DNA from: CAYXZO01 sp964469505
GTDB lineage: Bacteria > Fidelibacterota > UBA8477 > JABMPR01
DNA: 40,555 bases
NCBI GenBank assembly: GCA_964469505.1
Contig: CAYXZO010000018.1
Coordinates: 1-40,555, forward strand
Direction of reading: 5' to 3'
This document shows, piece by piece, positions 1 to 6,854 of this stretch. The notes beneath the pieces were generated by a model. It was not told the origin of the DNA, made no database searches, and saw only the letters and a list, made by a program, of their open reading frames with translations. How positions within the stretch are numbered: position 1 is the stretch's first letter; each line of letters opens with the position of its first letter. Made by a program: the position numbers and the translations under genes.

Positions 1-1026
1 AGCAGCCATGAAACTGGCGCGGCAGCGATTGAGCATGTTGCAACTTGCAGAGGCGCTGGGGAATGTTTCCGAAGCCTGCCGTCGTCGGGGAGTTTCCCGT
101 TCTCAGTTTTACGAATACAAAAGACGTTTTAAGACCCATGGTTTGAAAGGTCTGAAAGACTTGCTGCCCATCCAAAAACTTCATCCCTAGACCACACCGC
201 CGGAGGTAGTGGAAAAAATCCTGGAGCTATCCCTGGCTAATCCCATGTGGGGCTATGTACGTTTGAGCGATCAACTCAAGTTGCGGGGGATTTCGGTATC
301 CAGTCCCACGATCCAGAAGATCCTGATCAGACATGAGTTGGGCTCCAAGTATCAGCGCTTGCTTAAACTGGAGGAGCAGGCCTTAGATCACCAGATTGAG
401 CTGACACCAGAACAAGTGAATGCTATAGAAAAGGCCAATCCCTGTTTTCGAGAACGCCATGTGGAGAGCAGCCGTCCCGGAGAGCTGTTATGTCAGGACC
501 CTTTCTATGTGGGTCGTTTAAAGGGAGTTGGCAAAGTATATTTGCAGGCGGTGGTGGATAGCTATGGGAGTTTTGCCTTCGGCTATCTGCATACGGGCAA
601 ATTACCGGAGCACGCCGCCGCGGTGTTGCATAACGATGTACTCCCGCAGTATAAGTCCTGGAAGTTGCCTATTAAGGCTATTTTGACGGATAATGGCCGG
701 GAATATTGCGGGCGAGAATATCAGCATGCCTCTGAGCTGTATTTGGCTTTGAACGATATAGAACACCGCAAAAGCAAGGTTGGTTCACCTAAGACCAATG
801 GTTTTGTGGAGCGTTTCAATCGAACGGTATTGGATGAGTTTTTCTGACCGGCCTTTAGGACTAAGTTGTATGAGTCCATAGAGCAACTTCAGCAAGAGCT
901 GGATGAATGGCTAAAGCAATTATAATTATGAACGTCCTCATCGGGGCTATCGAAATCGAGGAAAACGACCTATTGATACAGTCAAAGAATAGCTAAAATC
1001 TGTCAAGAAAGAGGGTTAGTCATACA
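1..1026 (+). mobile_element. Remnant of an IS481-like insertion sequence, right part
   Basis: The window opens inside, or just after the left end of, an insertion sequence whose transposase reading frame fills positions 8-992. The right end is not certain. Around 1005-1026 the bottom strand reads TGTATGACTAACCCTCTTTC and onward, which fits the TGT...ACA ends typical of IS481-type elements, so the ACA at 1024-1026 is a plausible boundary. The left inverted repeat is outside the window, so neither the pair of ends nor a target duplication can be checked. The transposase is broken, so the copy is not autonomous. Confidence 0.55.
8..992 (+). pseudogene. IS481-like DDE transposase, broken by two stops and a frameshift
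   Basis: An N-terminal helix-turn-helix (LAEALGNVSEACRRRGVSR, about residues 13-31) is followed by an rve-type integrase core. The three acidic catalytic positions are recognisable: Asp in the LLCQDPFYVG segment, Asp in ILTDNGREYCG, and Glu in SPKTNGFVERFNR. The frame is interrupted by TAG at 188-190, where CAG (Gln) fits the family, and by TGA at 845-847, where CGA (Arg) fits. An extra T near 920 shifts the frame, after which the conserved tail YNYERPHRGYRNRGK runs to TAG at 990-992. Repairing these three lesions gives a normal-length transposase. The frame is also open leftward to the window edge, so the true start may lie outside. Both stops are single C-to-T changes, consistent with neutral decay. 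Confidence 0.85.
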
Positions 1027-1493
1027 AGCTATTTTCAGGCGATGTCCCCAAACACCAATAGCGCTACCCCAGTGGGGGCGACCGGGGCAGCGCTGGTATG
1101 TGTTGGGCACTGGAGGATCTCTAAAATAGCGCCGCTGAACTCCAAGCTAACCAATCTGTTATTTGTCTACCTTCATAATTAGTTGCTTCAGAAAAAACGT
1201 TGAACTGGATGGATTTTCCATAATCGGTTGTTTACTTATTGCTCAGCCATCAAAGCCGATAAATCATCCCCACATATTCAATCGCTGTGATAGTTACAAA
1301 CAGCAATACGCGAATTACCTCTATCGATTTGCTGAATCAAATCCTGGGAAGCTATGAACCGCTTATTACCGGTATGCTTACGCTGCCGAATAAGGTCTGT
1401 TACATTCTCGGCTATGTGAACGACAGAAGCACTGTGATAAAGCCTTTCACGTCCGTGGCAACACATGTTTGTCATCCTGCACCAAAACCTTAC
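993..1493. other. Non-coding stretch between the IS remnant and the fur operon
   Basis: About 500 bases without a convincing gene. Short open frames on both strands (for example 1287-1496 forward and 1278-1475 reverse) overlap each other, lack ribosome-binding sites and resemble no family I know. The stretch holds the imperfect inverted repeat at 1046-1107. It probably also holds the upstream control region of fur near its right end. I could not identify a convincing -35/-10 pair here. Confidence 0.5.
1046..1107. repeat. Long imperfect inverted repeat
   Basis: The arms 1046-1070 and 1084-1107 are imperfect reverse complements. The core AGCGCTACCCC pairs with GGGGCAGCGCT (10 of 11), and the outer CCCAAACAC pairs with GTGTTGGG with a bulge. 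The loop is 13 bases. No T-run follows on either strand, so it is not a standard terminator. It lies just outside the IS right end and could be an insertion target, a small non-autonomous element or a structured RNA. Confidence 0.55.
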
Positions 1494-1508
1494 TGAGAAT
1501 CATTTACA
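1494..1508. promoter_or_regulatory. Candidate Fur box upstream of fur-feoAB
   Basis: TGAGAATCATTTACA matches 11 of the 14 fixed positions of the 7-1-7 Fur consensus TGATAAT-N-ATTATCA. It lies 52 bases before the fur start, ahead of an operon that encodes Fur and the Feo iron importer. Repression by Fe(II)-bound Fur, including autorepression, is the expected role. This is an inference from the match and its position. Confidence 0.6.
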
Positions 1509-1560
1509 TTTTGATTCGAGAAATATCCGTGCATCTTATGGCCGGGAAAGGAGGCGTGTG

Positions 1561-1986
1561 ATGGCCTTGGAAAAAGAAAAAGCATTGTTGAAGGAAAAGG
1601 AGCTGCGAATAACCCGGCAACGCCTGGAAATACTGCGTCTGGTGAGGAACTCCAAGCGACATCTGGACGCAGAAGAAATCTTTTTGAAGCTGCGACGCAA
1701 AAACAAGCAAGTCAGCAAAGCTACAGTGTACCGTTTCCTGGATCGGCTGGAAAAAGAGGGGTTAGTATTCAAACTGGACTTCCGGGATGGTCGGGCCCGA
1801 TACGAAAGTGCCGTGGAAGCCACTCACCATGATCACTTGATTTGTATCGCCTGCGGTGCGGTGACTGAATTCCATGACGCCAAAATCGAAAAACTACAAC
1901 GGGAGATCGCAGCTGCGCACGGTTTCACCTTGGTGGAACACATTCATCAACTTTATGGTCTATGTCCCGACTGCCAGAACAGTTGA
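1561..1986 (+). CDS. fur: Fur-family metal-responsive repressor
   Basis: This 141-residue cytoplasmic repressor uses Fe(II) (or a related metal) to bind Fur boxes and shut off uptake genes. The winged-helix domain covers about residues 15-80 and includes SKATVYRFLDRLEKEG. The dimerisation and metal domain follows, with HHDH at 89-92, C95-x2-C98 and C135-x2-C138 forming the structural zinc pair of CxxC motifs. The length is normal for the family. The start is the ATG at 1561 because AAAGGAGG at 1547-1553 sits eight bases upstream; the longer open frame from 1465 has no such site. It is the first gene of the feo operon and overlaps or touches feoA. Fur rather than Zur or PerR is inferred from the feo neighbours, not from residues. 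Confidence 0.88.
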   Translation: MALEKEKALLKEKELRITRQRLEILRLVRNSKRHLDAEEIFLKLRRKNKQVSKATVYRFLDRLEKEGLVFKLDFRDGRARYESAVEATHHDHLICIACGAVTEFHDAKIEKLQREIAAAHGFTLVEHIHQLYGLCPDCQNS

Positions 1987-2240
1987 TACCTTTATCGGAA
2001 ATGGCTCCGGGAGAGACCGGAATTATCGAAAAGCTGGAACCGGGGGCCAGCACCCAGGTAAGGCTACTGGAAATGGGACTATTACCGGGGCGTGAAGTAA
2101 GACTCGTGCGCAGAATGCCTTTTAAAGGACCGCTGGAAATCAAACTGGGCGAATCCTACCTGGCTTTACGGAGCACTGAAGCGTCCCATATCTTGGTTAA
2201 ACGTGTAATAAATGAATCCTCTGAACTGAATGAAGAATAA
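1962..2240 (+). CDS. feoA: FeoA, SH3-like ferrous iron transport protein
   Basis: A small cytoplasmic SH3-like protein of up to 92 residues that works with the FeoB channel. Typical FeoA segments are visible: PLSEMAPGETGIIEKLE near the start, QVRLLEMGLLPGREVRLVRR in the middle and a final LGESYLALR strand. The start is uncertain. ATG at 1962 overlaps the end of fur by 25 bases and has no clear ribosome-binding site. A TTG at 1983 overlaps the fur stop (TTGA) and would give coupled translation and a more usual length of 85 residues. The stop lies inside the start of feoB, so fur, feoA and feoB form one transcription unit. Confidence 0.9.
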   Translation: MSRLPEQLIPLSEMAPGETGIIEKLEPGASTQVRLLEMGLLPGREVRLVRRMPFKGPLEIKLGESYLALRSTEASHILVKRVINESSELNEE

Positions 2241-4365
2241 CTCTCATATGCTACGGATAGCTCTACTAGGGAATCCCAACAGCGGCAAAACGGCTATTTT
2301 CAACCGACTTACCGGCAGCAATTACAAAGTATCCAATTACCCGGGGGTTACAGTGCAGGTGCGCCGGGGAAGATTGGATCTGGGAAATGGGCGGCAAGCT
2401 ATCATTGCCGATTATCCCGGGACGTACAGCCTGACCCCAGAATCCTTCGATGAACAGATTGTGGCTCGGGAAGTAGTAGGTTGGCTCCATGGAGAAAACC
2501 CGCCGGATGTGGTCGTTGTAGCGGTGGATGCCACAAATCTAGCCAGAAATCTCTATTTCGTATCCCAACTGCTGGACCTGGGATTACCGGTAGTAGTGGC
2601 CCTTAACATGATGGATCTGGTACCCCTGGAAGAACGACCCGATCCAGCTGATCTATCGCGCCGGCTAGGAGTAGAAGTGGTGCCCATGTCGGCTTTGGAG
2701 GGCTGGGGCTTTGAGCGGTTACGAGAGGCGATTCTACGGGCAATAGAGCGGGTCCCCGAACCAATATGCCATGAACAACTTCTGTCGGAGAAAGATCGCG
2801 AAAGCTATCAACCTTTGGTTGCGTGGCTTAGCGAGAAGTTCAATTATTCTCCCGCCTTAGCCTGCGCTCAAGCTTTGCGTCTGGTGGGACGCGACAATGT
2901 ATTACGTATTTATCTGGGCCAGGATCATCAAGCTCCATTGGTAAACGGTTCTCTGGCAGAGGAGCTGCAACAAAAAGTGTCTCAGGTTCGCTCGACTTTG
3001 CAGCGGATGGGGAGCAATGAACGAGAGCGTGAAGTGACGCTGCGCTATAAGTGGGTGGATCGGCTTTTGAGTGATTTGAGCGGAAAGCGCAAAACCTTAG
3101 CACAGCGCAGCCTTTCTGAGAAAATCGATGATTTTCTGCTGCACCCAGCGCTGGGACTGGTGGCGTTCCTGGTTGTTTTTCTGGGGATCTTCGCGGCCGT
3201 CTTCAGCTGGGCTCAAGCGCCCATGAATTGGATACAGCAGGGGATGGAGCTGCTTTCCCAGGGAATCGAGCAGATTATACCAGCGGGATTGGTCCGCGAT
3301 ATGCTACTGGAAGGAGTGATTGGGGGTGTGGGGACAGTGCTGACCTTTTTACCCCAAATACTGGTGCTGATCTTTTTTCTCACTCTGCTGGAAGATTTGG
3401 GCTACATGGCACGGGTCACCATGCTGCTGGATAGTTTAATGCGTAAAGCTGGATTGAACGGGCGTTCGGTGTTTCCTCTAATGAGTGGTTACGCCTGTGC
3501 CATACCGGGTATTCTGGCAGCCAGAACAGTAAATAACCGCCGTCAGCGACTGGTGACAATTCTGGTACTGCCACTCATGAGCTGCAGTGCCCGCTTGCCG
3601 GTGTATGCTTTGATGATTGCGGCTTTCATCCCCAGCAAGGAAGTACTTCCTTTCCTTAACTTACAAGCCTTAGTCCTGCTGGGATTATATCTGTTGGGTA
3701 CCGTATCGGCCCTGGTTTTAGCCCGTCTGCTAAGTCGCTGGTTGCCGGAGCAAGGCCAGACCACATTCATTATGGAATTGCCGCCTTATCGGCGACCGGT
3801 GATGCGGGCGGTGTGGCGCCAGGTGTATGACCGGGCGGCCGAGTTCGTGCGTCGGGCGGGCGGCGTAATTCTAGCGGTATCCATTGTGCTGTGGTTTTTA
3901 GCCAGTTTTCCCCGTGATCCCCAAACGCACCAGGCAGTTCCCATTGATCAGAGCTACGCAGCGCAGATGGGCAAAGCCCTGGAACCGGTGCTTCGTCCCT
4001 TAGGGTTCGATTGGAAATTGGGGGTGGGATTGGTAACTTCTTTCGCTGCCCGTGAAGTAATGGTAAGTACGCTAGCTACCCTTTATAATGTGGCCGAGAA
4101 CCAGCACGGAATGGTGGATTTGACACAGGCCCTCAGGGAGGATCGGGACCCCCGGACGGGGAAACCGCTTTATAACATATGGACCGCTTTGGCGCTGTTA
4201 GTATTTTTCGTTTACGCCGCCCAATGCATGGCCACCTTCGCAGTGGTGCGGGTTGAAACACGCTCCTGGAAGTGGCCGGTGTTCATGGTGGTCTATCTTA
4301 CCACCTTAGCGTACCTGGCCGCTTTAATTGTTTACCAGGTGGGACCACATTTAGTGGGAGGATAA
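2230..4365 (+). CDS. feoB: FeoB ferrous iron transporter
   Basis: This 711-residue inner-membrane Fe(II) importer has an N-terminal small-GTPase domain. It shows G1 GNPNSGKT at 14-21, G3 DYPG at 61-64 and G4 NMMD at 126-129, followed by a soluble helical region. From about residue 305 on come membrane segments arranged as two Gate domains around the FeoB_C region, including the LEDLGYMARVTMLLDSLMRK segment typical of FeoB. Length and domain order are normal and nothing essential looks missing. The start at 2230 overlaps feoA by 11 bases; a second in-frame ATG at 2248, directly before LRIALLGNPNSGKT, is an equally reasonable start. Confidence 0.95.
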   Translation: MKNNSHMLRIALLGNPNSGKTAIFNRLTGSNYKVSNYPGVTVQVRRGRLDLGNGRQAIIADYPGTYSLTPESFDEQIVAREVVGWLHGENPPDVVVVAVDATNLARNLYFVSQLLDLGLPVVVALNMMDLVPLEERPDPADLSRRLGVEVVPMSALEGWGFERLREAILRAIERVPEPICHEQLLSEKDRESYQPLVAWLSEKFNYSPALACAQALRLVGRDNVLRIYLGQDHQAPLVNGSLAEELQQKVSQVRSTLQRMGSNEREREVTLRYKWVDRLLSDLSGKRKTLAQRSLSEKIDDFLLHPALGLVAFLVVFLGIFAAVFSWAQAPMNWIQQGMELLSQGIEQIIPAGLVRDMLLEGVIGGVGTVLTFLPQILVLIFFLTLLEDLGYMARVTMLLDSLMRKAGLNGRSVFPLMSGYACAIPGILAARTVNNRRQRLVTILVLPLMSCSARLPVYALMIAAFIPSKEVLPFLNLQALVLLGLYLLGTVSALVLARLLSRWLPEQGQTTFIMELPPYRRPVMRAVWRQVYDRAAEFVRRAGGVILAVSIVLWFLASFPRDPQTHQAVPIDQSYAAQMGKALEPVLRPLGFDWKLGVGLVTSFAAREVMVSTLATLYNVAENQHGMVDLTQALREDRDPRTGKPLYNIWTALALLVFFVYAAQCMATFAVVRVETRSWKWPVFMVVYLTTLAYLAALIVYQVGPHLVGG

Positions 4366-4367
4366 TT

Positions 4368-4511
4368 ATGGAAGAGTTATTTGTTTTTATTGTTGTTGCC
4401 CTGGCAGGGATTTATGCTGCGTATCGTTTTCTGCGGCAGTTTAAGCAAAGCCCTGAGCATCCCGGCTGTGAAAAATGCCATCCTAAGACACATGATGTTT
4501 TGACAAAATAG
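4368..4511 (+). CDS. FeoB-associated Cys-rich membrane protein
   Basis: A 47-residue protein that starts two bases after the feoB stop, with GTGGGAGG upstream as ribosome-binding site. One membrane helix (about residues 4-21) is followed by a basic stretch and the metal-ligand motif CEKCH at 34-38. Size, topology and position match the FeoB-associated Cys-rich membrane family, which often sits where FeoC sits in enterobacteria. Its function is unknown; a role in handing Fe(II) to or from FeoB is a common guess. The motif reads formally as CxxCH, but it faces a short soluble tail and no other cytochrome c feature is seen, so metal binding is more likely than haem. Confidence 0.8.
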   Translation: MEELFVFIVVALAGIYAAYRFLRQFKQSPEHPGCEKCHPKTHDVLTK

Positions 4512-4558
4512 CCGTCTGTACCGCGGCGCTCATAAGGCGGAACAGGTGGAGAAAGGCT

Positions 4559-4587
4559 TTGAAAATAGGGGGGTATAAGACTATAAT
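4559..4587 (+). promoter_or_regulatory. Sigma-70-type promoter of tRNA-Ala
   Basis: TTGAAA at 4559-4564 (5 of 6 to the -35 consensus), a 17-base spacer, and a perfect TATAAT at 4582-4587. Transcription would start near 4594, about nine bases before the mature tRNA. The promoter gives the tRNA its own transcription, separate from the feo operon that ends 48 bases upstream. Confidence 0.85.
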
Positions 4588-4602
4588 TCGCCGCTTTTTT
4601 AA

Positions 4603-4675
4603 GGGGCCATAGCTCAACAGGGAGAGCGTCGCGTTCGCAACGCGAAGGTCAGGGGTTCGAGTCCCCTTGGCTCCA
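4603..4675 (+). tRNA. tRNA-Ala, anticodon CGC
   Basis: A full cloverleaf can be folded. The acceptor GGGGCCA pairs with TGGCTCC, the anticodon stem TCGCG pairs with CGCGA around loop TTCGCAA (anticodon CGC, reading GCG), and the T arm is AGGGG-TTCGAGT-CCCCT. The third acceptor pair is G3:U70, the main identity element of alanine tRNAs, which supports the call independently of the anticodon. The discriminator is A73. CCA is not encoded (the next bases are CTA), so it must be added after transcription. Confidence 0.95.
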
Positions 4676-4842
4676 CTAACTACGAACTGCGGTAGACAAG
4701 AGTATAGAAAGTTGACGTTGCGGACGGGGTTAAACGCGACCCCTCGCTTTATAGGGGTAGAATTAGACCACCGACAACCGCCGGCGGATTGCGGTGAAAT
4801 GGTCCCCCAGTGTCCCGAGTGTTAAGTAGCTATACTACAGAT

Positions 4843-4867
4843 GGCTTCGACTGAGTTTAGCCACCGG
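4843..4867. repeat. Dispersed degenerate repeat, TTCGRCT...YAGCCAC type
   Basis: GGCTTCGACTGAGTTTAGCC followed by ACCGG. A related copy lies on the opposite strand at 40401-40426, where the bottom strand reads GGTTTCGGCTGGGCTCAGCC. Both copies are in gene-free DNA at opposite ends of the window. Confidence 0.5.
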
Positions 4868-4918
4868 CTAGCAGAACCTTGTCCCCCACGGGCGTAATCG
4901 GCCACCGTTTTGTTCGCC

Positions 4919-4964
4919 TTCCGTTTCCGGTCCCCTGACTCTGTTTCCCGGACTCCGGGCTCCA
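4919..4964. repeat. Degenerate GTTTCC-type simple repeat
   Basis: Short units such as CCGTTTCCGGTCCCCTG and CTGTTTCCCGGACTCC recur with small changes. This is the same family as 5126-5204, 23772-23833 and 40268-40293. Confidence 0.6.
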
Positions 4965-4974
4965 TTTTTCTCTT

Positions 4975-5002
4975 TCGCCAAGGAGGCAAAGTACACAAAA
5001 GG
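4975..5002. repeat. Dispersed degenerate repeat, CGCCAAGGAGGCAAAG type
   Basis: CGCCAAGGAGGCAAAGTACA followed by CAAAAGG resembles the widely seen CCACGAAGACACAAAGG-like intergenic repeat. A related copy in the other orientation is at 22493-22520. Confidence 0.4.
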
Positions 5003-5059
5003 TTTTTGTAGGATTACCTAGCCTTATCGCTTTTTAGGGCAAAATAGCCATAACATACT

Positions 5060-5089
5060 GATACATAGATGCTTAGAGACTTAGATACC
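5060..5089. repeat. Dispersed repeat, GATRCTTAGMGACTTAGATACC type
   Basis: GATGCTTAGAGACTTAGATA followed by CC lies within this stretch. The bottom strand at 23833-23866 carries GATACTTAGCGACTTAGATA followed by CC, differing at two positions over 22. The two copies are about 19 kb apart in opposite orientation. Confidence 0.65.
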
Positions 5090-5096
5090 CTTGCAG

Positions 5097-5123
5097 CATA
5101 TGTACCATATGTACCCTATATAC
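5097..5123. repeat. Three tandem 9-base units
   Basis: CATATGTAC occurs twice in a row and is followed by the variant CCTATATAC. It sits between two of the dispersed repeats in the same gene-free spacer. Confidence 0.6.
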
Positions 5124-5125
5124 CC

Positions 5126-5204
5126 GGTTCCAGTTTCCGGTGTCCGGTCTCTTTTCCACCGGTCTCCCGTTTCCCGCCTCCTGTTTCCCGTTTCCTCTCT
5201 TCGG
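5126..5204. repeat. Degenerate GTTTCC-type simple repeat, longest copy
   Basis: About 80 bases of variants on CAGTTTCCGGTGTCC, CTCCCGTTTCCCGCC and CTGTTTCCCGTTTCC. Open frames across it translate to Pro/Val/Ser/Arg/Phe-rich text, which makes spurious genes. It lies about 130 bases before the pilin gene. Confidence 0.7.
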
Positions 5205-5331
5205 TTAATACACTTTGTTATACATTCTTTATCCAAAGAGCCTGACGATCAGGCAAATTTGATTGGTGTCACATAGTGGGGCCGTTATTTTTTCGCCGCG
5301 AAACTGAAAAAATGGAGGAGTGAGGAATTCC

Positions 5332-5766
5332 ATGAAACACAAGAGTCAGCAAATGCGTCAGAACGGTTTCACCCTGATCGAAGTACTTGTAGTAGTCATT
5401 ATCGTGGCCATCCTGGCGGCGGTGGCTTTTCCCATATACCAGAGCTACGTCAAGAGCGCTTATGCTTCCGAAGCTCAGGCCACCATTGGTGCCATATGGA
5501 ATGCCTGCCAGATGTATTACCAGGATATGGGACGCTGGCCGGATGATATCGAAACCCAGCTGGAGCCCAAATACGTACAGATCAATCCCGCCACCAAGCG
5601 GATGTGGGTTTTCAACATCATTGGTGGTGGCGACGGTATTTCCCAGATTACCGCTACCAGTACTGAGGAGATGAAACAAGGGGCCGGAAAGGAGATTGTC
5701 TTCGATACCGAAACCGGCAAGTTCAGCGGCTACGGTTTCGAAGAGAATACCCAGGGCGCACAGTAA
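5332..5766 (+). CDS. Type IV pilin / major pseudopilin
   Basis: A 144-residue prepilin with a short basic leader ending in G12, the cleavage and methylation site G|FTLIE at 12-17 (Glu at mature position 5), and a hydrophobic N-terminal helix (about 15-37). A soluble domain follows that contains WNACQMYYQDMGRWPDD, similar to GspG/PilA-type pilins, with only one Cys and hence no internal disulfide. ATG 5332 is chosen because GAGGA precedes it by five bases; GTG at 5320 would add four residues. It is the first gene of the pilus operon, ten bases before pilT, and the best candidate for the main pilus subunit. Whether it forms true pili or a short pseudopilus cannot be read from the sequence. Confidence 0.88.
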   Translation: MKHKSQQMRQNGFTLIEVLVVVIIVAILAAVAFPIYQSYVKSAYASEAQATIGAIWNACQMYYQDMGRWPDDIETQLEPKYVQINPATKRMWVFNIIGGGDGISQITATSTEEMKQGAGKEIVFDTETGKFSGYGFEENTQGAQ

Positions 5767-5775
5767 ACTTACACC

Positions 5776-6834
5776 ATGACCCTGAGTATAAGTGATCTCC
5801 TGAGCTACGCTCTGGACAGTGGAGCGTCCGACCTGCACTTGAGTGTTGGGGCTATCCCCATGGTGCGGATTAACGGCACCATGCAACCCCTGAATCTACC
5901 TCCCATGACCCAGGAAATCCTGGAAAGCATCATGCGGGAGGTGATGACCGAGGACCAAATCGCCCGTTTCAAGCAACGCAAAGAGATTGACTTCTCCTGT
6001 GAGCTGGCGGGACGGGGACGTTTCCGGGTAAACTTTTTCATCCAGCTGCGGGGGCTGGCAGGGGTTTTCCGGGCTATTCCAACTCTCATCAAAAGCTTTG
6101 ATGAATTGGGCTTACCGCCGGTTCTGGCCTCTTTGAGCATGCGGGATCGAGGCTTGATTCTACTTACAGGTCCTACCGGAAGCGGCAAATCCACCACTCT
6201 GGCCGCTATGGTAGACTACATCAATGAGCACAAGCAGGTGCACATCATAACCATTGAAGACCCAGTAGAATACCTGCATGTGAGTAAAAAATCCCTTATC
6301 AACCAGCGGGAACTAGGCAGCTGTACTGACAGTTTCGCCAATGCACTGCGCTCCGCATTGCGGGAAGACCCGGATGTAATCCTGGTGGGTGAGATGCGGG
6401 ACCTCGAAACTATTCAGCTGGCCCTGACAGCGGCGGAGACTGGTCACCTGGTCCTGGCTACCTTACACACCTCCAGCGCGGCCAAGACCATAGACCGTAT
6501 CATTGACATTTTTCCCGCCGAGCAGAAAAGTCAGGTTCGTACCATGCTCTCGGAGAGTATCGTGGCGGTGATCGCTCAGAAGCTCTTGCCCACCAAGGAC
6601 AATAATGGACGATTGCCAGCCTGCGAAATTCTCATCGCGAATACCGCGGTGCGGAACTTGATTCGAGAAGACAAGATCTATCAATTGCCTTCCATCATCC
6701 AATCGGGCGGAGTGGAAGGAATGCAGACCCTGGATCAAGACCTGCAACGGTTGGTCAGTCAGGGTAAAATCCGTCGCAGCGTTGCGGCTCAGGTGGCTGA
6801 TAATCGTAAGCTATTTGAGCAAGCAGTGCTGTAA
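5776..6834 (+). CDS. pilT: PilT, type IV pilus retraction ATPase
   Basis: This 352-residue cytoplasmic hexameric ATPase drives pilus depolymerisation. The N-terminal PAS-like domain includes GASDLHLSVGAIPMVRING. The RecA-like core has Walker A GPTGSGKST at 132-140, Asp box ITIEDPVEY at 158-166, Walker B VILVGEMRD at 201-209, and His box from H224 to H231. The segment AETGHLVLATLHTSSAAKTI and the C-terminal EDKIYQLPSIIQSGGVEGMQ are PilT-like and unlike PilB or GspE. No MshEN domain or zinc CxxC is present, as expected for PilT. It sits directly behind the pilin, which argues for a retractable pilus rather than a secretion pseudopilus. Confidence 0.95.
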   Translation: MTLSISDLLSYALDSGASDLHLSVGAIPMVRINGTMQPLNLPPMTQEILESIMREVMTEDQIARFKQRKEIDFSCELAGRGRFRVNFFIQLRGLAGVFRAIPTLIKSFDELGLPPVLASLSMRDRGLILLTGPTGSGKSTTLAAMVDYINEHKQVHIITIEDPVEYLHVSKKSLINQRELGSCTDSFANALRSALREDPDVILVGEMRDLETIQLALTAAETGHLVLATLHTSSAAKTIDRIIDIFPAEQKSQVRTMLSESIVAVIAQKLLPTKDNNGRLPACEILIANTAVRNLIREDKIYQLPSIIQSGGVEGMQTLDQDLQRLVSQGKIRRSVAAQVADNRKLFEQAVL

Positions 6835-6854
6835 ACGGAGGAGAGGGTAGGGGA

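Larger units (their letters stand above)
4676..5331. other. Gene-free, repeat-rich spacer between tRNA-Ala and the pilus operon
   Basis: About 650 bases without a believable gene. It contains several degenerate repeats listed separately (4843-4867, 4919-4964, 4975-5002, 5060-5089, 5097-5123, 5126-5204). The one longer open frame, 5091-5276 forward, is the translation of these repeats and not a gene. A weak hairpin, ACCCCT with AGGGGT near 4739-4758, follows the tRNA but has no T-run. The promoter of the pilus operon should lie near the right end; I could not find a convincing -35/-10 pair or a sigma-54 site. Confidence 0.6.

Noticed and set aside
8..992. Stop-codon recoding (TAG or TGA read as an amino acid) in the transposase
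   Set aside because: TAG and TGA end many intact genes here (for example TGA for murC, TAG for ftsI), and a frameshift is also present, so decay explains it better.
1278..1496. Overlapping open frames on both strands between the IS and fur
   Set aside because: They oppose each other, have no ribosome-binding sites and show no recognisable motif.
4739..4758. Hairpin after tRNA-Ala as terminator
   Set aside because: Only about six pairs, a long loop and no T-run.
5126..5204. Possible CRISPR array
   Set aside because: The units drift and are too short, there are no unique spacers of constant length, and no cas genes are in the window.
5091..5276. A 61-residue open frame in the spacer before the pilin
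   Set aside because: It is the translation of GTTTCC-type repeats, has no ribosome-binding site and resembles no family.
5269..5886. Reverse open frame of 205 codons over the pilin gene
   Set aside because: It is antisense to a clear prepilin with a G|FTLIE site and overlaps the pilT start; no family resemblance.
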